Source of the DNA: Rhizobiaceae bacterium
GTDB taxonomy: Bacteria; Pseudomonadota; Alphaproteobacteria; Rhizobiales; Rhizobiaceae
Assembly: GCA_020628775.1 (NCBI GenBank)
Contig: JAHDEP010000005.1
Location: forward strand, 1 to 33,662
Direction: 5' to 3'
DNA: 33,662 nucleotides
Position 1 is the first letter of the stretch. Every line of letters begins with the position of its first letter. The notes under the pieces are model-generated. The model was not told the DNA's origin. It saw only the letters and a program-made list of their open reading frames with translations, and did not search any database. Positions 7,326-16,025 of the stretch are shown here, in pieces. Made by a program: the position numbers and the translations under genes.

Positions 7326-8165
7326 ATGGAACGTCGCAGCCTTTCTTTTTATGTCCTAACTTTCGTTTTCGCGCTCTTCATACTCTTTCTTTATGGTCCG
7401 ACAATCACCATTGCGATCTTATCCCTTCAGGGGCCAAATGGAGGGCTGACATTCCCAATGAATGGTATGTCGTTGCATTGGTTTTATGATCTTTTTGAGC
7501 AGCAAGCTGTTGGCGATATTTGGGGATCATTCCGCAGATCATTCGCGCTTGGTTTCATGGTGATGGTCATCACTGTCGTTGTTTCTGTCATGGGTGGCTT
7601 AGCTTTTCGGAAGAAGTTTACAGGTTCGGGGTTTGTATTTTATCTCGTCATAACAAGTCTCATCATTCCCTCGATTTTGATTTCTCTTGGGGTTGGATTG
7701 ATATTTAACCAACTTGGATGGGACGTGCATTGGACAACATCTGGTCTGGGGTCTCAGCTCACCTGGACGCTGCCCTTTGGTTTGCTGATCATGTTTGCGG
7801 TATTTAACCGGTTTGATAAGTCGTATGAGGAAGCCGCACGAGATCTTGGTGCTAGTCCGTGGCAAACAATTCGATTAGTCGTTTTACCAATTATCGGTCC
7901 GAGCCTCATTGGTGTTGCCCTATTTGGTTTCACGCTTTCCTATGATGAGTTTGCAAGAACACTTTTAACTGCCGGATCTTACAACACGTTGCCGCTCGAA
8001 ATTTTCGGTATGACGACGAATGTTACGACCCCTGTGCTTTATGCACTTGGAACGCTGACAACCGTATTTTCCTTTGTGATGATTGGCACATTTTTAGGCG
8101 TTGCTGTTTATTTGCAAAAGCGAAAGAAGCGTCTGGGTTCTGATGCCAATAGTGGATTGATCTAA
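7326..8165 (+). CDS. ABC transporter permease (PotC-like)
   Basis: A 279-residue polytopic permease paired with the upstream PotB-like protein. The EAA motif reads EEAARDLGASPWQTIRLVVLPIIGPSL. The N-terminal hydrophobic segment YVLTFVFALFILFLYGPTI matches the PotC/YdcV class. AAGGAG lies upstream of the ATG. Together with the genes at 4018, 5088 and 6458 it completes a polyamine-class importer. The racemase gene follows after 3 bp, suggesting that the imported compound is a substrate of that enzyme or of its pathway. Confidence 0.92.
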   Translation: MERRSLSFYVLTFVFALFILFLYGPTITIAILSLQGPNGGLTFPMNGMSLHWFYDLFEQQAVGDIWGSFRRSFALGFMVMVITVVVSVMGGLAFRKKFTGSGFVFYLVITSLIIPSILISLGVGLIFNQLGWDVHWTTSGLGSQLTWTLPFGLLIMFAVFNRFDKSYEEAARDLGASPWQTIRLVVLPIIGPSLIGVALFGFTLSYDEFARTLLTAGSYNTLPLEIFGMTTNVTTPVLYALGTLTTVFSFVMIGTFLGVAVYLQKRKKRLGSDANSGLI

Positions 8166-8168
8166 GAT

Positions 8169-8858
8169 ATGGATATTCTTGTCATCAATCCCAACAGCAC
8201 TGCATCAATGACATCATCAATTGATGTTGCAGCAAAAGAAGCAGCTTCTGAAGGCACAAATATTGTCGCAGTTAATCCTGTTAATGGGCCTAAATCAATT
8301 CAGGGACCTGAAGATGGTAAGGCTGCTCTGCCAGGTTTATTTGAGCTTTTTGATAAACAGTCTAATGCACATGATGCGGTGATCATCGCCTGTTTTGATG
8401 ACACTGGTTTAATGAAGCTGCGATCGCGAACAGATCGCCCCGTTATTGGTATCGGTGAAGCAGCATTTCAGATCGCAATGTTGATGGGACTTAAATTTTC
8501 AGTTGTCACAACACTTGATGTGTCTATTCCGGTGATTGAAGAAAATCTTGAAAACTACGGCTTTGACAAAAGATGCGTCAAAGTTCGCGCATCCGGCATT
8601 CCAGTTTTGGACTTGGAGGCGGATGATGATGCTGTCAAAAATACTTTGCGGGATGAAATTGCTCGGGCCTTTGATGAGGATGACATTGATAGTGTCGTGC
8701 TGGGCTGCGCCGGGATGGCGAAGATGGCTCAGGAGCTGACACAAGAATTTGGTAAGCCAGTTATCGATGGGGTCCAAGCGGCGGTGCAATTATGTGAGAT
8801 CACGCAACTTCATAGCGTTCAATCAAGATCTGCCTCCTCTTTGGAAAGTGCAAGCTGA
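8169..8858 (+). CDS. Asp/Glu/hydantoin racemase family protein (HyuE/HpxA-like)
   Basis: A 229-residue member of the hydantoin racemase family. The N-terminus MDILVINPNSTASMT is characteristic. Both catalytic cysteines are present: C75 in VIIACFDDTG and C180 in VVLGCAGMA. Family members racemise 5-substituted hydantoins or allantoin by two-base proton exchange in the cytosol. It lies between two ABC importers, 3 bp after one permease and overlapping the next permease (TGATG). In a region with nucleobase-type hydrolases, allantoin or another hydantoin is a reasonable substrate, but an amino-acid racemase function is not excluded. Confidence 0.87.
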   Translation: MDILVINPNSTASMTSSIDVAAKEAASEGTNIVAVNPVNGPKSIQGPEDGKAALPGLFELFDKQSNAHDAVIIACFDDTGLMKLRSRTDRPVIGIGEAAFQIAMLMGLKFSVVTTLDVSIPVIEENLENYGFDKRCVKVRASGIPVLDLEADDDAVKNTLRDEIARAFDEDDIDSVVLGCAGMAKMAQELTQEFGKPVIDGVQAAVQLCEITQLHSVQSRSASSLESAS

Positions 8859-9535
8859 TGGAATTTCGCTTCTTTGAGATATACCGAGAACCCGATTATC
8901 TCATGCTGTTAGCGGAAGGTGTTGGCACAAGTATTTTTATCACGGTATTAGCCGGTATTTTTGGGTTTATCCTCGCGACATTTCTCGCCTTAAGCCGTTA
9001 TTGGAATGTGCCTGTTCTAAAATATATTTCAACCGCATATGTTGAATTTATCCGAAACACGCCGCTTATCGTTCAGCTGTTTTTTGTCGCCTTTGGTTTA
9101 CCGCTTTTAATTGGATATGAATGGCCGTTTTGGGCGCATGCGGTGTTTGCGTTAACACTGAACTTTTCCGGCTATTTCGCTGAAATATTGCGATCAAGTT
9201 TTCGTTCCATTTCACATCATCAAAGTGAAGCTGCAGCGTCTTTGGGTTTGCCACCGCGAACAACATTTTGGAAAGTGTTATTCCCACAGGCAATAGCGGT
9301 GAGTTTCCCCTCACTAAATAGCCAGTTCATTTTCTTGTTTCTAACAACGGGAATTATCTCAGAAATCGGTGTGCGTGATCTCACATATGCAGGTCTGTTT
9401 ATCGACAGCAGAACCTTCAGATCTTTTGAAGTCTTCATCACGCTTACCGTTCTTTATATTGGCATTGCGGTTAGCTTTAAAGCGGTGCTCGCATGGTTAC
9501 ATGACAAGCTCTTTCCTTGGAAGGTGCTGCGATGA
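8858..9535 (+). CDS. Polar amino-acid-class ABC transporter permease 1
   Basis: A 225-residue permease of the HisM/GlnP class with about five membrane segments. The motifs EFIRNTPLIVQLFF and the EAA loop SEAAASLGLPPRTTFWKVLFPQA are diagnostic. Its ATG overlaps the racemase stop (TGATG) and its stop overlaps the next start (ATGA). It pairs with the permease at 9532 and the family 3 binding protein at 10258. The usual cognate ATPase (GlnQ/HisP type) is missing from the operon. Confidence 0.92.
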   Translation: MEFRFFEIYREPDYLMLLAEGVGTSIFITVLAGIFGFILATFLALSRYWNVPVLKYISTAYVEFIRNTPLIVQLFFVAFGLPLLIGYEWPFWAHAVFALTLNFSGYFAEILRSSFRSISHHQSEAAASLGLPPRTTFWKVLFPQAIAVSFPSLNSQFIFLFLTTGIISEIGVRDLTYAGLFIDSRTFRSFEVFITLTVLYIGIAVSFKAVLAWLHDKLFPWKVLR

Positions 9536-10236
9536 AAGACATCTTTATTTCAGCCTTTGGCAAACCCTATGGGATTGTGCTTTTCCAGCTGATCGAAGCG
9601 ACACAATATACGATTTATCTTTCGCTTATCGCCTTTATTGGTGGTGGGCTGATGGCCTTGTTAATTACGCTAATGCGGATTGCGCCTAATAAGCGTTTTA
9701 ACAAAATAGCGATTGGTTACATTTGGCTGTTTCAATCAACCCCACTGCTCATGTTATTGTTTTTATTCGGGCTGGGTGCACCAAGATTATTTAATGTCGA
9801 TATCGATCCCTGGTTCGCCGCAAGTACTGCGCTCACGCTTTATGCAAGTGCTTATATCGCCGATGTTTGGCGCGGCGCCATTCAATCGCTTCCAGTAGGG
9901 CAATGGGAAGGTGGCAAAGCGCTGGGCTTTAAATTTTTTAGAACCTTACGTCTCATTATATTCCCGCAAGCGTTTAAGATCTCTATCCCGCCCACGGTGG
10001 GCTTTATGGTGCAAATCATCAAGGCAACATCACTGGCATATATTATCGGTTTCCATGATCTGATGGCGATTGGTAAACGTTGGGCCAACGCGCCCGTTGA
10101 TGGCACAGAACCCTTCATCATCTTTCCGCTCATGGCATTTATTTACTTTGGTCTTTGCTTTCCATTGGCGCAGCTCGCTCGTCGATTAGAAGCAAAGGCT
10201 GATCTACCTGGTCGTGTGCAACCTCCCAAACCCTAG
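9532..10236 (+). CDS. Polar amino-acid-class ABC transporter permease 2
   Basis: A 234-residue permease starting MKDIFISAFGKPYGI, the ATG that overlaps the previous stop as ATGA; a TTG five codons earlier is less likely. It has the family signature WLFQSTPLLMLLFLFGLG and the EAA region WEGGKALGFKFFRTLRLIIFPQA. It forms the second half of the translocation pore with the permease at 8858. The binding protein follows after 21 bp. Amino acids or related zwitterions are the usual cargo of the class; the context suggests a ring-opened or hydantoin-like compound, by inference. Confidence 0.92.
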   Translation: MKDIFISAFGKPYGIVLFQLIEATQYTIYLSLIAFIGGGLMALLITLMRIAPNKRFNKIAIGYIWLFQSTPLLMLLFLFGLGAPRLFNVDIDPWFAASTALTLYASAYIADVWRGAIQSLPVGQWEGGKALGFKFFRTLRLIIFPQAFKISIPPTVGFMVQIIKATSLAYIIGFHDLMAIGKRWANAPVDGTEPFIIFPLMAFIYFGLCFPLAQLARRLEAKADLPGRVQPPKP

Positions 10237-10257
10237 CTGAACACAAAGGAGATACCT

Positions 10258-11046
10258 ATGTTCAAAAAACTAAAACTACTGATTTCCGCCGCTGCATTTG
10301 TTGCTGTTGGCGTTGTTGGCCAAGCCAACGCTGAGCTTTCTGATATTTTATCCGCTGGTACAATTAAGATCGCAATTCCAGAAAACTTCCCACCTTTTGG
10401 TTCTTTAGGGGCTGAAGGTGAATATGAAGGTTATGATGTTGATGTGGCAAAATTGATTGCGGAAGATTTAGGCGTTGAGCTTGAATTGGTGCCGGTGACA
10501 TCCAAGCAACGGATTCCATTTTTAGAAACGGATAAAGTGGATCTTGTGATTTCATCAATGGGTGCTAACCCTTCACGTGCAAAATCAATCTGGTTCTCAT
10601 CAGCTTATGCTCCGTTTTTCTCTGGTGCTTTTGCTAGCGCTGATATGGCTGTTTCATCCGTTGCTGACTTGGCTGGTAAAAAAGTTGGCCTAACAGGTGG
10701 CACGCTTGAAGATCTAGAGATCACAGATGCAGCGCCTGAGGGTACTGAAATTATCCGATTTGGAGATAATGCAGCCTCTCTTTCTGCATTCCTATCAGGT
10801 CAAGTGGATGTTTTGGTAACTGGTAATACAGTCGCAGCGAAACTCTCTGCGGATAATCCTGATCTTTCGATGGAAACGAAGTTCATCATTAAAGAATCGC
10901 CTGCATTTATTGGTCTTAAAAAAGGTGACATTGACTTGCTTCAGTGGGTAAATGTTTTCATTCTTCATAAGAAACTCGGCGGTGATTTAAACACTATGTC
11001 TGAAAAATGGTTGGGTCAGAAACTTCCACCATTGCCAAGTTTATAA
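10258..11046 (+). CDS. Family 3 extracellular solute-binding protein (amino-acid ABC type)
   Basis: A 262-residue periplasmic protein. A Sec signal peptide covers about residues 1-25 (hydrophobic core then GQANAEL). The mature part is the type II fold of polar amino-acid binding proteins: IKIAIPENFPPFG, EYEGYDVDVAKLIAEDLG and FLETDKVDLVISSMG with N/R contacts in GANPSRAKSI. AAAGGAG gives a strong ribosome site. It serves the permeases at 8858 and 9532 and is the last gene before a strong terminator. Confidence 0.93.
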   Translation: MFKKLKLLISAAAFVAVGVVGQANAELSDILSAGTIKIAIPENFPPFGSLGAEGEYEGYDVDVAKLIAEDLGVELELVPVTSKQRIPFLETDKVDLVISSMGANPSRAKSIWFSSAYAPFFSGAFASADMAVSSVADLAGKKVGLTGGTLEDLEITDAAPEGTEIIRFGDNAASLSAFLSGQVDVLVTGNTVAAKLSADNPDLSMETKFIIKESPAFIGLKKGDIDLLQWVNVFILHKKLGGDLNTMSEKWLGQKLPPLPSL

Positions 11047-11055
11047 TTGACGGTG

Positions 11056-11085
11056 AAAGCCCTTTGTATCGTGCAAAGGGCTTTT
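11056..11085 (+). terminator. Rho-independent terminator of the ABC/racemase operon
   Basis: AAAGCCCTTTG pairs perfectly with CAAAGGGCTTT (11 bp) around a 7-nt loop, followed by T residues. It lies 9 bp after the binding-protein stop and marks the end of the transcript that starts before 4018. Confidence 0.9.
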
Positions 11086-11101
11086 CATGTTATAGAACAT
11101 C

Positions 11102-11968
11102 ATGGAAATAAGATCCGCGACACAATCTGAATTTGAAACTGTCAGTCAGTGGGCTGCCAGTGAAGGTTGGAACCCTGGATTAAATGATCTTGAGGCTTTT
11201 TATGCAGCAGATCCTGAAGGCTTTCTCATTGGTCTAATTGATGGAGAGATAGCCTGCTCTATCTCAGTGGTTAAATACGGCGATGACTATGGTTTTTTGG
11301 GCTTTTATATCGTCTATCCCAAATTTCGTGGTCAAGGATATGGAATGCAAATTTGGAAGGCTGGTATGGCGCGCCTTTCCGGTCGGACGATTGGTTTAGA
11401 TGGTGTTGTCGAGCAGCAAGATAATTATCGTAAAAGCGGATTTAAATATTCCTACAAAAACATTCGGTATCAGGGCTTGGTTCCTGAGCATCTGCAATTA
11501 GCTAAATTAACCCAGCAATCCGAAACCATCATAAGGCCGATTGCGCCCGATGATTTGGAACAGGTTTTCAAACTGGATAAGCTCTGTTTTGGCGCGGCGC
11601 GCGATGAGTTTCTTTCCTCCTGGCTGAGCGGTGAACAACCAGACCTTCGGCAAAGTAGAATTGTTATTTCCAACGATAATATCAGCGGGTTTGGTGCAAT
11701 TCGAAAATGTATTGATGGGTATAAAATTGGGCCGCTATTTGCCTATGACTTACAAACAGCAGAATATTTGCTGAGCGAATTAATAAGCACTCTTCCACCG
11801 CAATCATTGATCACGCTCGATGTTCCTGAACCAAATACGCAAGCGATGATGCTTGCTGAGCAGCTTCAGCTCGATCCAGTTTTTACAACAGCTCGCATGT
11901 ATATTGGCACGCCGCCAAACGTTAAAATAGAAAATGTATTTGGCGTTACAACTTTTGAATTAGGCTGA
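11102..11968 (+). CDS. GNAT-family N-acetyltransferase (two-domain)
   Basis: A 288-residue acetyltransferase. The N-terminal GNAT domain (about residues 1-125) has the acetyl-CoA loop RGQGYG at 76-81 after FLGFYIVYPKF. The C-terminal part (about 140-285) is a second GNAT-like fold as in YitH-type proteins. It transfers an acetyl group to an unknown amine in the cytosol. The start ATG follows the terminator by only 16 bp and has a weak ribosome site, so its promoter would overlap the terminator, or it relies on read-through. The substrate is unknown. Confidence 0.85.
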   Translation: MEIRSATQSEFETVSQWAASEGWNPGLNDLEAFYAADPEGFLIGLIDGEIACSISVVKYGDDYGFLGFYIVYPKFRGQGYGMQIWKAGMARLSGRTIGLDGVVEQQDNYRKSGFKYSYKNIRYQGLVPEHLQLAKLTQQSETIIRPIAPDDLEQVFKLDKLCFGAARDEFLSSWLSGEQPDLRQSRIVISNDNISGFGAIRKCIDGYKIGPLFAYDLQTAEYLLSELISTLPPQSLITLDVPEPNTQAMMLAEQLQLDPVFTTARMYIGTPPNVKIENVFGVTTFELG

Positions 11969-12036
11969 GAAAAGTAAGTAGTAAAAAACTGTGGTTTCTA
12001 CGGTAAGATTGCTAAAAAAATGAGCAGCAAAACAGC

Positions 12037-12065
12037 TTGACACTAATTTAGTCAAACCATAGTCT
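12037..12065 (+). promoter_or_regulatory. Promoter candidate with inverted repeat, BMP-transporter operon
   Basis: TTGACA (12037-12042) is followed 17 bp later by TAGTCT, a weak -10. The -35 box is one arm of the inverted repeat TTGAC-N9-GTCAA (12037-12055), so a regulator bound there would block RNA polymerase. The RpiR protein encoded at 19332-20192 is one possible regulator. Confidence 0.45.
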
Positions 12066-12096
12066 CACGTTAATCTAGAAAAAAAGGAGCGGCTTT

Positions 12097-13092
12097 ATGT
12101 CAAAAAATAACAAGAGTATTCACCTATCTCGCCGGACAGTTCTTGCATCCGGTTTGGCGTTAGGTGCGAGCGCATTTATGCCAATGGCACGTGCGATGGG
12201 TCCCATCAAAGTTGCTGGCATTCACGGCTCTCCAGTTGAGAATGCTTGGAACTCAGTTCTTCATAAAGCGCTACAAGATGCAGCGGCAGAAGGTGCGATT
12301 GAATATGTCTTTTCAGAAGGTGTTTCAGGCACAGATTATCCGCGTGCGATGAGTGAATATGCAGAGCAGGGCGCAAAACTGATCATCGGCGAAACATTCC
12401 CGGTTGAAAAGCAAGCACGTACTGTTGCCGCAGATTATCCCGAAACAGCGTTTGTCATGGGTTCAAGTGGCACATTCTCAGGTGATAACTTCGGAACATT
12501 TGGTACGTGGAACTTTGATGGTGCTTATCTTGCAGGCATGCTTGCAGGTAAAATGACAAAATCAAACGTCGTTGGCTCAGTTGGTGCGATCCCAATTCCT
12601 GAAGTTAATATGTTGATCAACGCATTTGCTGCGGGCGTTAAAGCAGTCAATCCAGACGCTAAACATCTTACAACCTTTATCGGTACATTCTTCGATCCAC
12701 CTAAAGCGCGTGAAGCTGGTCTGGCGCAAATTGATGCTGGTGCGGATATCCTATTTGGTGAGCGCATTGGTACAGCTGATGCCGCTAAAGAGCGCGGGAT
12801 TAAATCTATCGGATCTTTGATCGATTACACATCACGTTATCCAGAAACAGTCTTTGCAAATGCATTGTGGAACTTCCGTCCGATCTTAAATGCAGCTATC
12901 GCGGATGTGGTTGCTGGCAAACCTGTTGGACGTGACTACACATCCTACGGTTTGATGAAAGAGGGTGGCAGTGACATAACCTATGTGAAAGGTGTGGCAC
13001 CTGCGGAAATTGAAGCTGAAATGGAAAGTGTTCGTGCACAAATTAAAGCAGGAACATTTGAAGTTCCGCAAAATATGGACGAGCCAGCTTAA
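12097..13092 (+). CDS. BMP-family ABC transporter substrate-binding protein
   Basis: A 331-residue periplasmic lipoprotein-like binding protein of the BMP/PnrA (Med) family, which bind nucleosides and nucleobases. A Tat-type signal is visible (LSRRTVLASGLALGAS, cleavage near ARAMG). Family hallmarks include the IHGSPVENAWN segment, the DYPETAFVMGSSGT region and GTWNFDGAYLAGMLAGKM. AAAGGAG precedes the ATG. It begins an operon with an amidase, a two-domain ATPase, two permeases and a CodA-like deaminase, which supports a nucleobase-like ligand. Confidence 0.92.
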   Translation: MSKNNKSIHLSRRTVLASGLALGASAFMPMARAMGPIKVAGIHGSPVENAWNSVLHKALQDAAAEGAIEYVFSEGVSGTDYPRAMSEYAEQGAKLIIGETFPVEKQARTVAADYPETAFVMGSSGTFSGDNFGTFGTWNFDGAYLAGMLAGKMTKSNVVGSVGAIPIPEVNMLINAFAAGVKAVNPDAKHLTTFIGTFFDPPKAREAGLAQIDAGADILFGERIGTADAAKERGIKSIGSLIDYTSRYPETVFANALWNFRPILNAAIADVVAGKPVGRDYTSYGLMKEGGSDITYVKGVAPAEIEAEMESVRAQIKAGTFEVPQNMDEPA

Positions 13093-13098
13093 TCACCG

Positions 13099-14502
13099 AT
13101 GGAGGCGGATGCCACTGCGCTTGCGAGCGCAATTCGCAGTCATGAAATAACAGCTAGCGAGGCTATGTCGGCCTCGCTAAATAAATTGGCAGATAAACAA
13201 TCTCTCGGCGCTGTTGTGAATTTTTATCCTGAAAAAGGGTTGGAAGCGGCAGCGGAATCTGATCGCGCACTTCAAGATGGATCTGTTGAAAATTCTCAAG
13301 TCTTTTGCGGTGTGCCAAGTTTAGTCAAAGATCTCGGTGGGCCTTTTAAGGGACTTCCCGTTCGCGCTGGATCAAAGATTGTCCCCCTTGATGATCAATT
13401 AGATGCAGAACTTGCCGAACGTTTTCGCAAAACAGGTTTATGTAATTTTGGCACGACCACAAGCCCCGAGTTTGGCTTGTCATTAGCGAGCGAACCAGCA
13501 ATTGGTCCTGTTTGTAGAAATCCACTAAACCCAGAATTATCTGCGGGCGGCTCATCCGGTGGTGCAGCGTCCGCCGTTGCATCTGGGATTGTTTCAATTG
13601 CCCATGCCACGGATGCTGGCGGATCCATCCGGGTGCCCGCAGCATGTTGCGGTCTTATCGGGTTAAAACCGAGCCGCGGCGCCATTCCATCCGGACCGTA
13701 TTTCACCAATCATCTTGGCGGTATCGCTAGTGAATTGGCGGTCTGTCGATCCGTGCGCGACACTGAAACTATTTTTGATGCAGTATCGGGCGGGGTCAAA
13801 GGACCCTATCCATCCTCTGAGCAAAACGAATTGGAAGACGGTAAGTTGCGGATCGGTATGATCCTTGAAACTGGGGAAAGGTTTCCAACAGCGTCTGAGA
13901 GATTATCAGCCGTTCAATCTGCCGGGCAATCATTGGAAGCTGATGGCCACGAATTGGTGTTGTTAGATTGGTCAAAGATTGCTCACATAGTTGCGGACAG
14001 TGGGCATGTGTTTACCGGTATAATTACAGCTAATCTTGCCAGTCTTGCGCATGAAACTGATTGGGATTTTTCTCAAGCCGAACCAATAACGCAAGCCGCA
14101 ATTGAAGCTGGGGAGAAAATGAGCGGGATTGAGCTTTGGCAGTTAATGAACCGCATGGTTTTAGTAAGCCGCGATCTTTGGCAAATATTTGATGAACTCG
14201 ATTGTTTGCTTACCCCAATGCTATCCAGCGCACCAAAACCAATTGGTTCATTTCCAACAGATCATGATGATATCAATTTACACTTTGAGCGTATGGCAGC
14301 TTTTTCGCCGTTAGCAACACTTGCAAATGTCTCAGGATTTCCTGCGTTGACAATGCCATTTGGTGAGGATGCCAATGGACTACCGCTTCCCATTCAATTT
14401 TTCGCGCCAATGGGCTGTGAGAAGCTTTTACTGAAGCTTGCAGCGAGGATGGAAACTGAGTTACGCTGGCAACATAAATACCCTATCGCCGGATTAAACT
14501 GA
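13099..14502 (+). CDS. Amidase (amidase-signature family)
   Basis: A 467-residue amidase-signature enzyme. The catalytic triad is complete: K77 in SLVKDLGG, cis-Ser S152 in AGGSSGGAAS and nucleophile S176 in DAGGSIRVPA. It hydrolyses an amide or ureide bond in the cytosol. Although related to GatA it lies within a BMP-transporter operon, 6 bp after the binding protein and overlapping the ATPase start (TGATG), so a catabolic amidase acting on the imported compound or its product is more likely than tRNA amidotransferase. The start matches the typical family N-terminus (DATALASAIRSHEITASEA). Substrate unknown. Confidence 0.9.
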   Translation: MEADATALASAIRSHEITASEAMSASLNKLADKQSLGAVVNFYPEKGLEAAAESDRALQDGSVENSQVFCGVPSLVKDLGGPFKGLPVRAGSKIVPLDDQLDAELAERFRKTGLCNFGTTTSPEFGLSLASEPAIGPVCRNPLNPELSAGGSSGGAASAVASGIVSIAHATDAGGSIRVPAACCGLIGLKPSRGAIPSGPYFTNHLGGIASELAVCRSVRDTETIFDAVSGGVKGPYPSSEQNELEDGKLRIGMILETGERFPTASERLSAVQSAGQSLEADGHELVLLDWSKIAHIVADSGHVFTGIITANLASLAHETDWDFSQAEPITQAAIEAGEKMSGIELWQLMNRMVLVSRDLWQIFDELDCLLTPMLSSAPKPIGSFPTDHDDINLHFERMAAFSPLATLANVSGFPALTMPFGEDANGLPLPIQFFAPMGCEKLLLKLAARMETELRWQHKYPIAGLN

Positions 14503-16025
14503 TGACAGAAAACGCACTTGAAATATCTGGTGTTAGCAAACGCTTTGGCGATAACTTAGCCAATGACAATATCTCATTGAGCCTTGCAAAAGGTGAGATC
14601 GTTGCATTGCTGGGCGAAAATGGCGCTGGCAAAACTACGCTGATGAATATCTTGTTTGGTCACTATGTGCCGGATAGTGGCAAGGTGTCAGTGATGGGCG
14701 CTGAACTACCTCAGGGTAAACCGCGCGAAGCCATTCGGGCAGGAATTGGTATGGTGCATCAGCATTTTTCCCTCGCGCCAAATCTAACAGTACTTGAAAA
14801 TGTCATCACTGGTACTCAAGGTATCTGGTCACTTGCAACAGATACAAAATCGGCACGTAAAAAGCTTATTGAAATTTCAAAACGATTTGGTTTGATTGTT
14901 GATCCCGATGCGCGTCTTGGTGATCTATCTGTTGGCGAGCAACAACGCGTAGAAATTTTAAAGGCGCTTTATAATGATGCGCAAATCTTAGTGCTCGATG
15001 AACCCACGGCCGTTTTGACAAATATCGAAGCAGAGCAGATGTTTTCGACCTTAAAAGATATGGCCAAACAAGGGTTGTCGCTGATTTTTATCTCTCACAA
15101 GTTAGATGAGGTGATGGCAACCGCTGACCGCATTTTTGTGCTGCGCGGCGGTAAGTCTGTTGCCGAACGTTTGGTTGGCGATACCAATAAATCTGAGCTA
15201 GCGGAATTGATGGTGGGACGTGAAGTTAAACGGCCTGTCCGCGAAGCCTCAAAGCCAGGAAATGTCATTCTAAATGCAAGTGGGGTATCCGTCGTTAAAG
15301 ATGGAGTTGAACGCCTTAAGCAAGCGGACTTTCACGTTCGCGAAGGTGAGGTTTTGGGCATTATTGGTGTTTCTGGAAATGGGCAAGCCACACTTGCGCA
15401 GCTTTTAAGTGGAACGGCAAAGCGCTCCAAAGGCAGCATCGCATTGTTTGGTGATGAGGTCGGTGATTTATCTGTTCCAGATGTTGTAGAACTTGGTATT
15501 GGCCGAATACCTGAAGATCGCAATCATGAAGGTGTGATCGGCGAGATGGCCATTTGGGAAAACGCGATCCTAGAGCGTATTTCGGAGTTTTCTAAAAATG
15601 GTCTGGTGGACCGAACTGCGGGTGTAAAATTTGCCGATGAAGTTATCAACGCATTTGATGTGCGCGGCGCAACGCCGACCAAGCGCATCAGACTGCTCTC
15701 CGGCGGTAATATGCAAAAACTTATATTGGGTCGAAACTTGCTCAAACAACCCAAGCTCTTGTTGGCGGCTCAACCGGCGCGCGGACTTGATGAAGGTGCG
15801 GTCGCTGCGGTGCATGAACGAATTTTAAATGCGCGAAAAGATGGAACGGGCGTGATTTTAATTTCAGAAGATTTAGATGAAGTGCTCGCGCTCGCGGATC
15901 GCATTCAGGCCATTGTTGGTGGACAACTTTCGCCAAGTGTTAGTGCCAAGGATGCGGACGCTCGCAAAATGGGTCTGATGATGTCTGGTGAATGGGATGA
16001 TCAGGAGGTCGGCGATGAGGTTTGA
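14502..16025 (+). CDS. Two-domain ABC ATPase, nucleoside/sugar class
   Basis: A 507-residue protein with two nucleotide-binding domains, as in NupA/YufO/RbsA-type importers. Domain 1: Walker A GENGAGKTT (38-46), signature LSVGEQQR, Walker B ILVLDEPTAV. Domain 2 has the family-typical degenerate Walker A (GVSGNGQATL), signature LSGGNMQK, and LLLAAQPARGLDEG in place of a normal Walker B. It powers the permeases at 16015 and 17061. Its start overlaps the amidase stop, and its last codons overlap the next gene by 11 bp. Confidence 0.94.
   Translation: MTENALEISGVSKRFGDNLANDNISLSLAKGEIVALLGENGAGKTTLMNILFGHYVPDSGKVSVMGAELPQGKPREAIRAGIGMVHQHFSLAPNLTVLENVITGTQGIWSLATDTKSARKKLIEISKRFGLIVDPDARLGDLSVGEQQRVEILKALYNDAQILVLDEPTAVLTNIEAEQMFSTLKDMAKQGLSLIFISHKLDEVMATADRIFVLRGGKSVAERLVGDTNKSELAELMVGREVKRPVREASKPGNVILNASGVSVVKDGVERLKQADFHVREGEVLGIIGVSGNGQATLAQLLSGTAKRSKGSIALFGDEVGDLSVPDVVELGIGRIPEDRNHEGVIGEMAIWENAILERISEFSKNGLVDRTAGVKFADEVINAFDVRGATPTKRIRLLSGGNMQKLILGRNLLKQPKLLLAAQPARGLDEGAVAAVHERILNARKDGTGVILISEDLDEVLALADRIQAIVGGQLSPSVSAKDADARKMGLMMSGEWDDQEVGDEV

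Noticed and set aside
13395-13709. 104-aa and 99-aa minus-strand ORFs opposite the amidase
   Set aside because: They mirror the Gly/Ser/Ala-rich amidase signature on the opposite strand; shadow ORFs.
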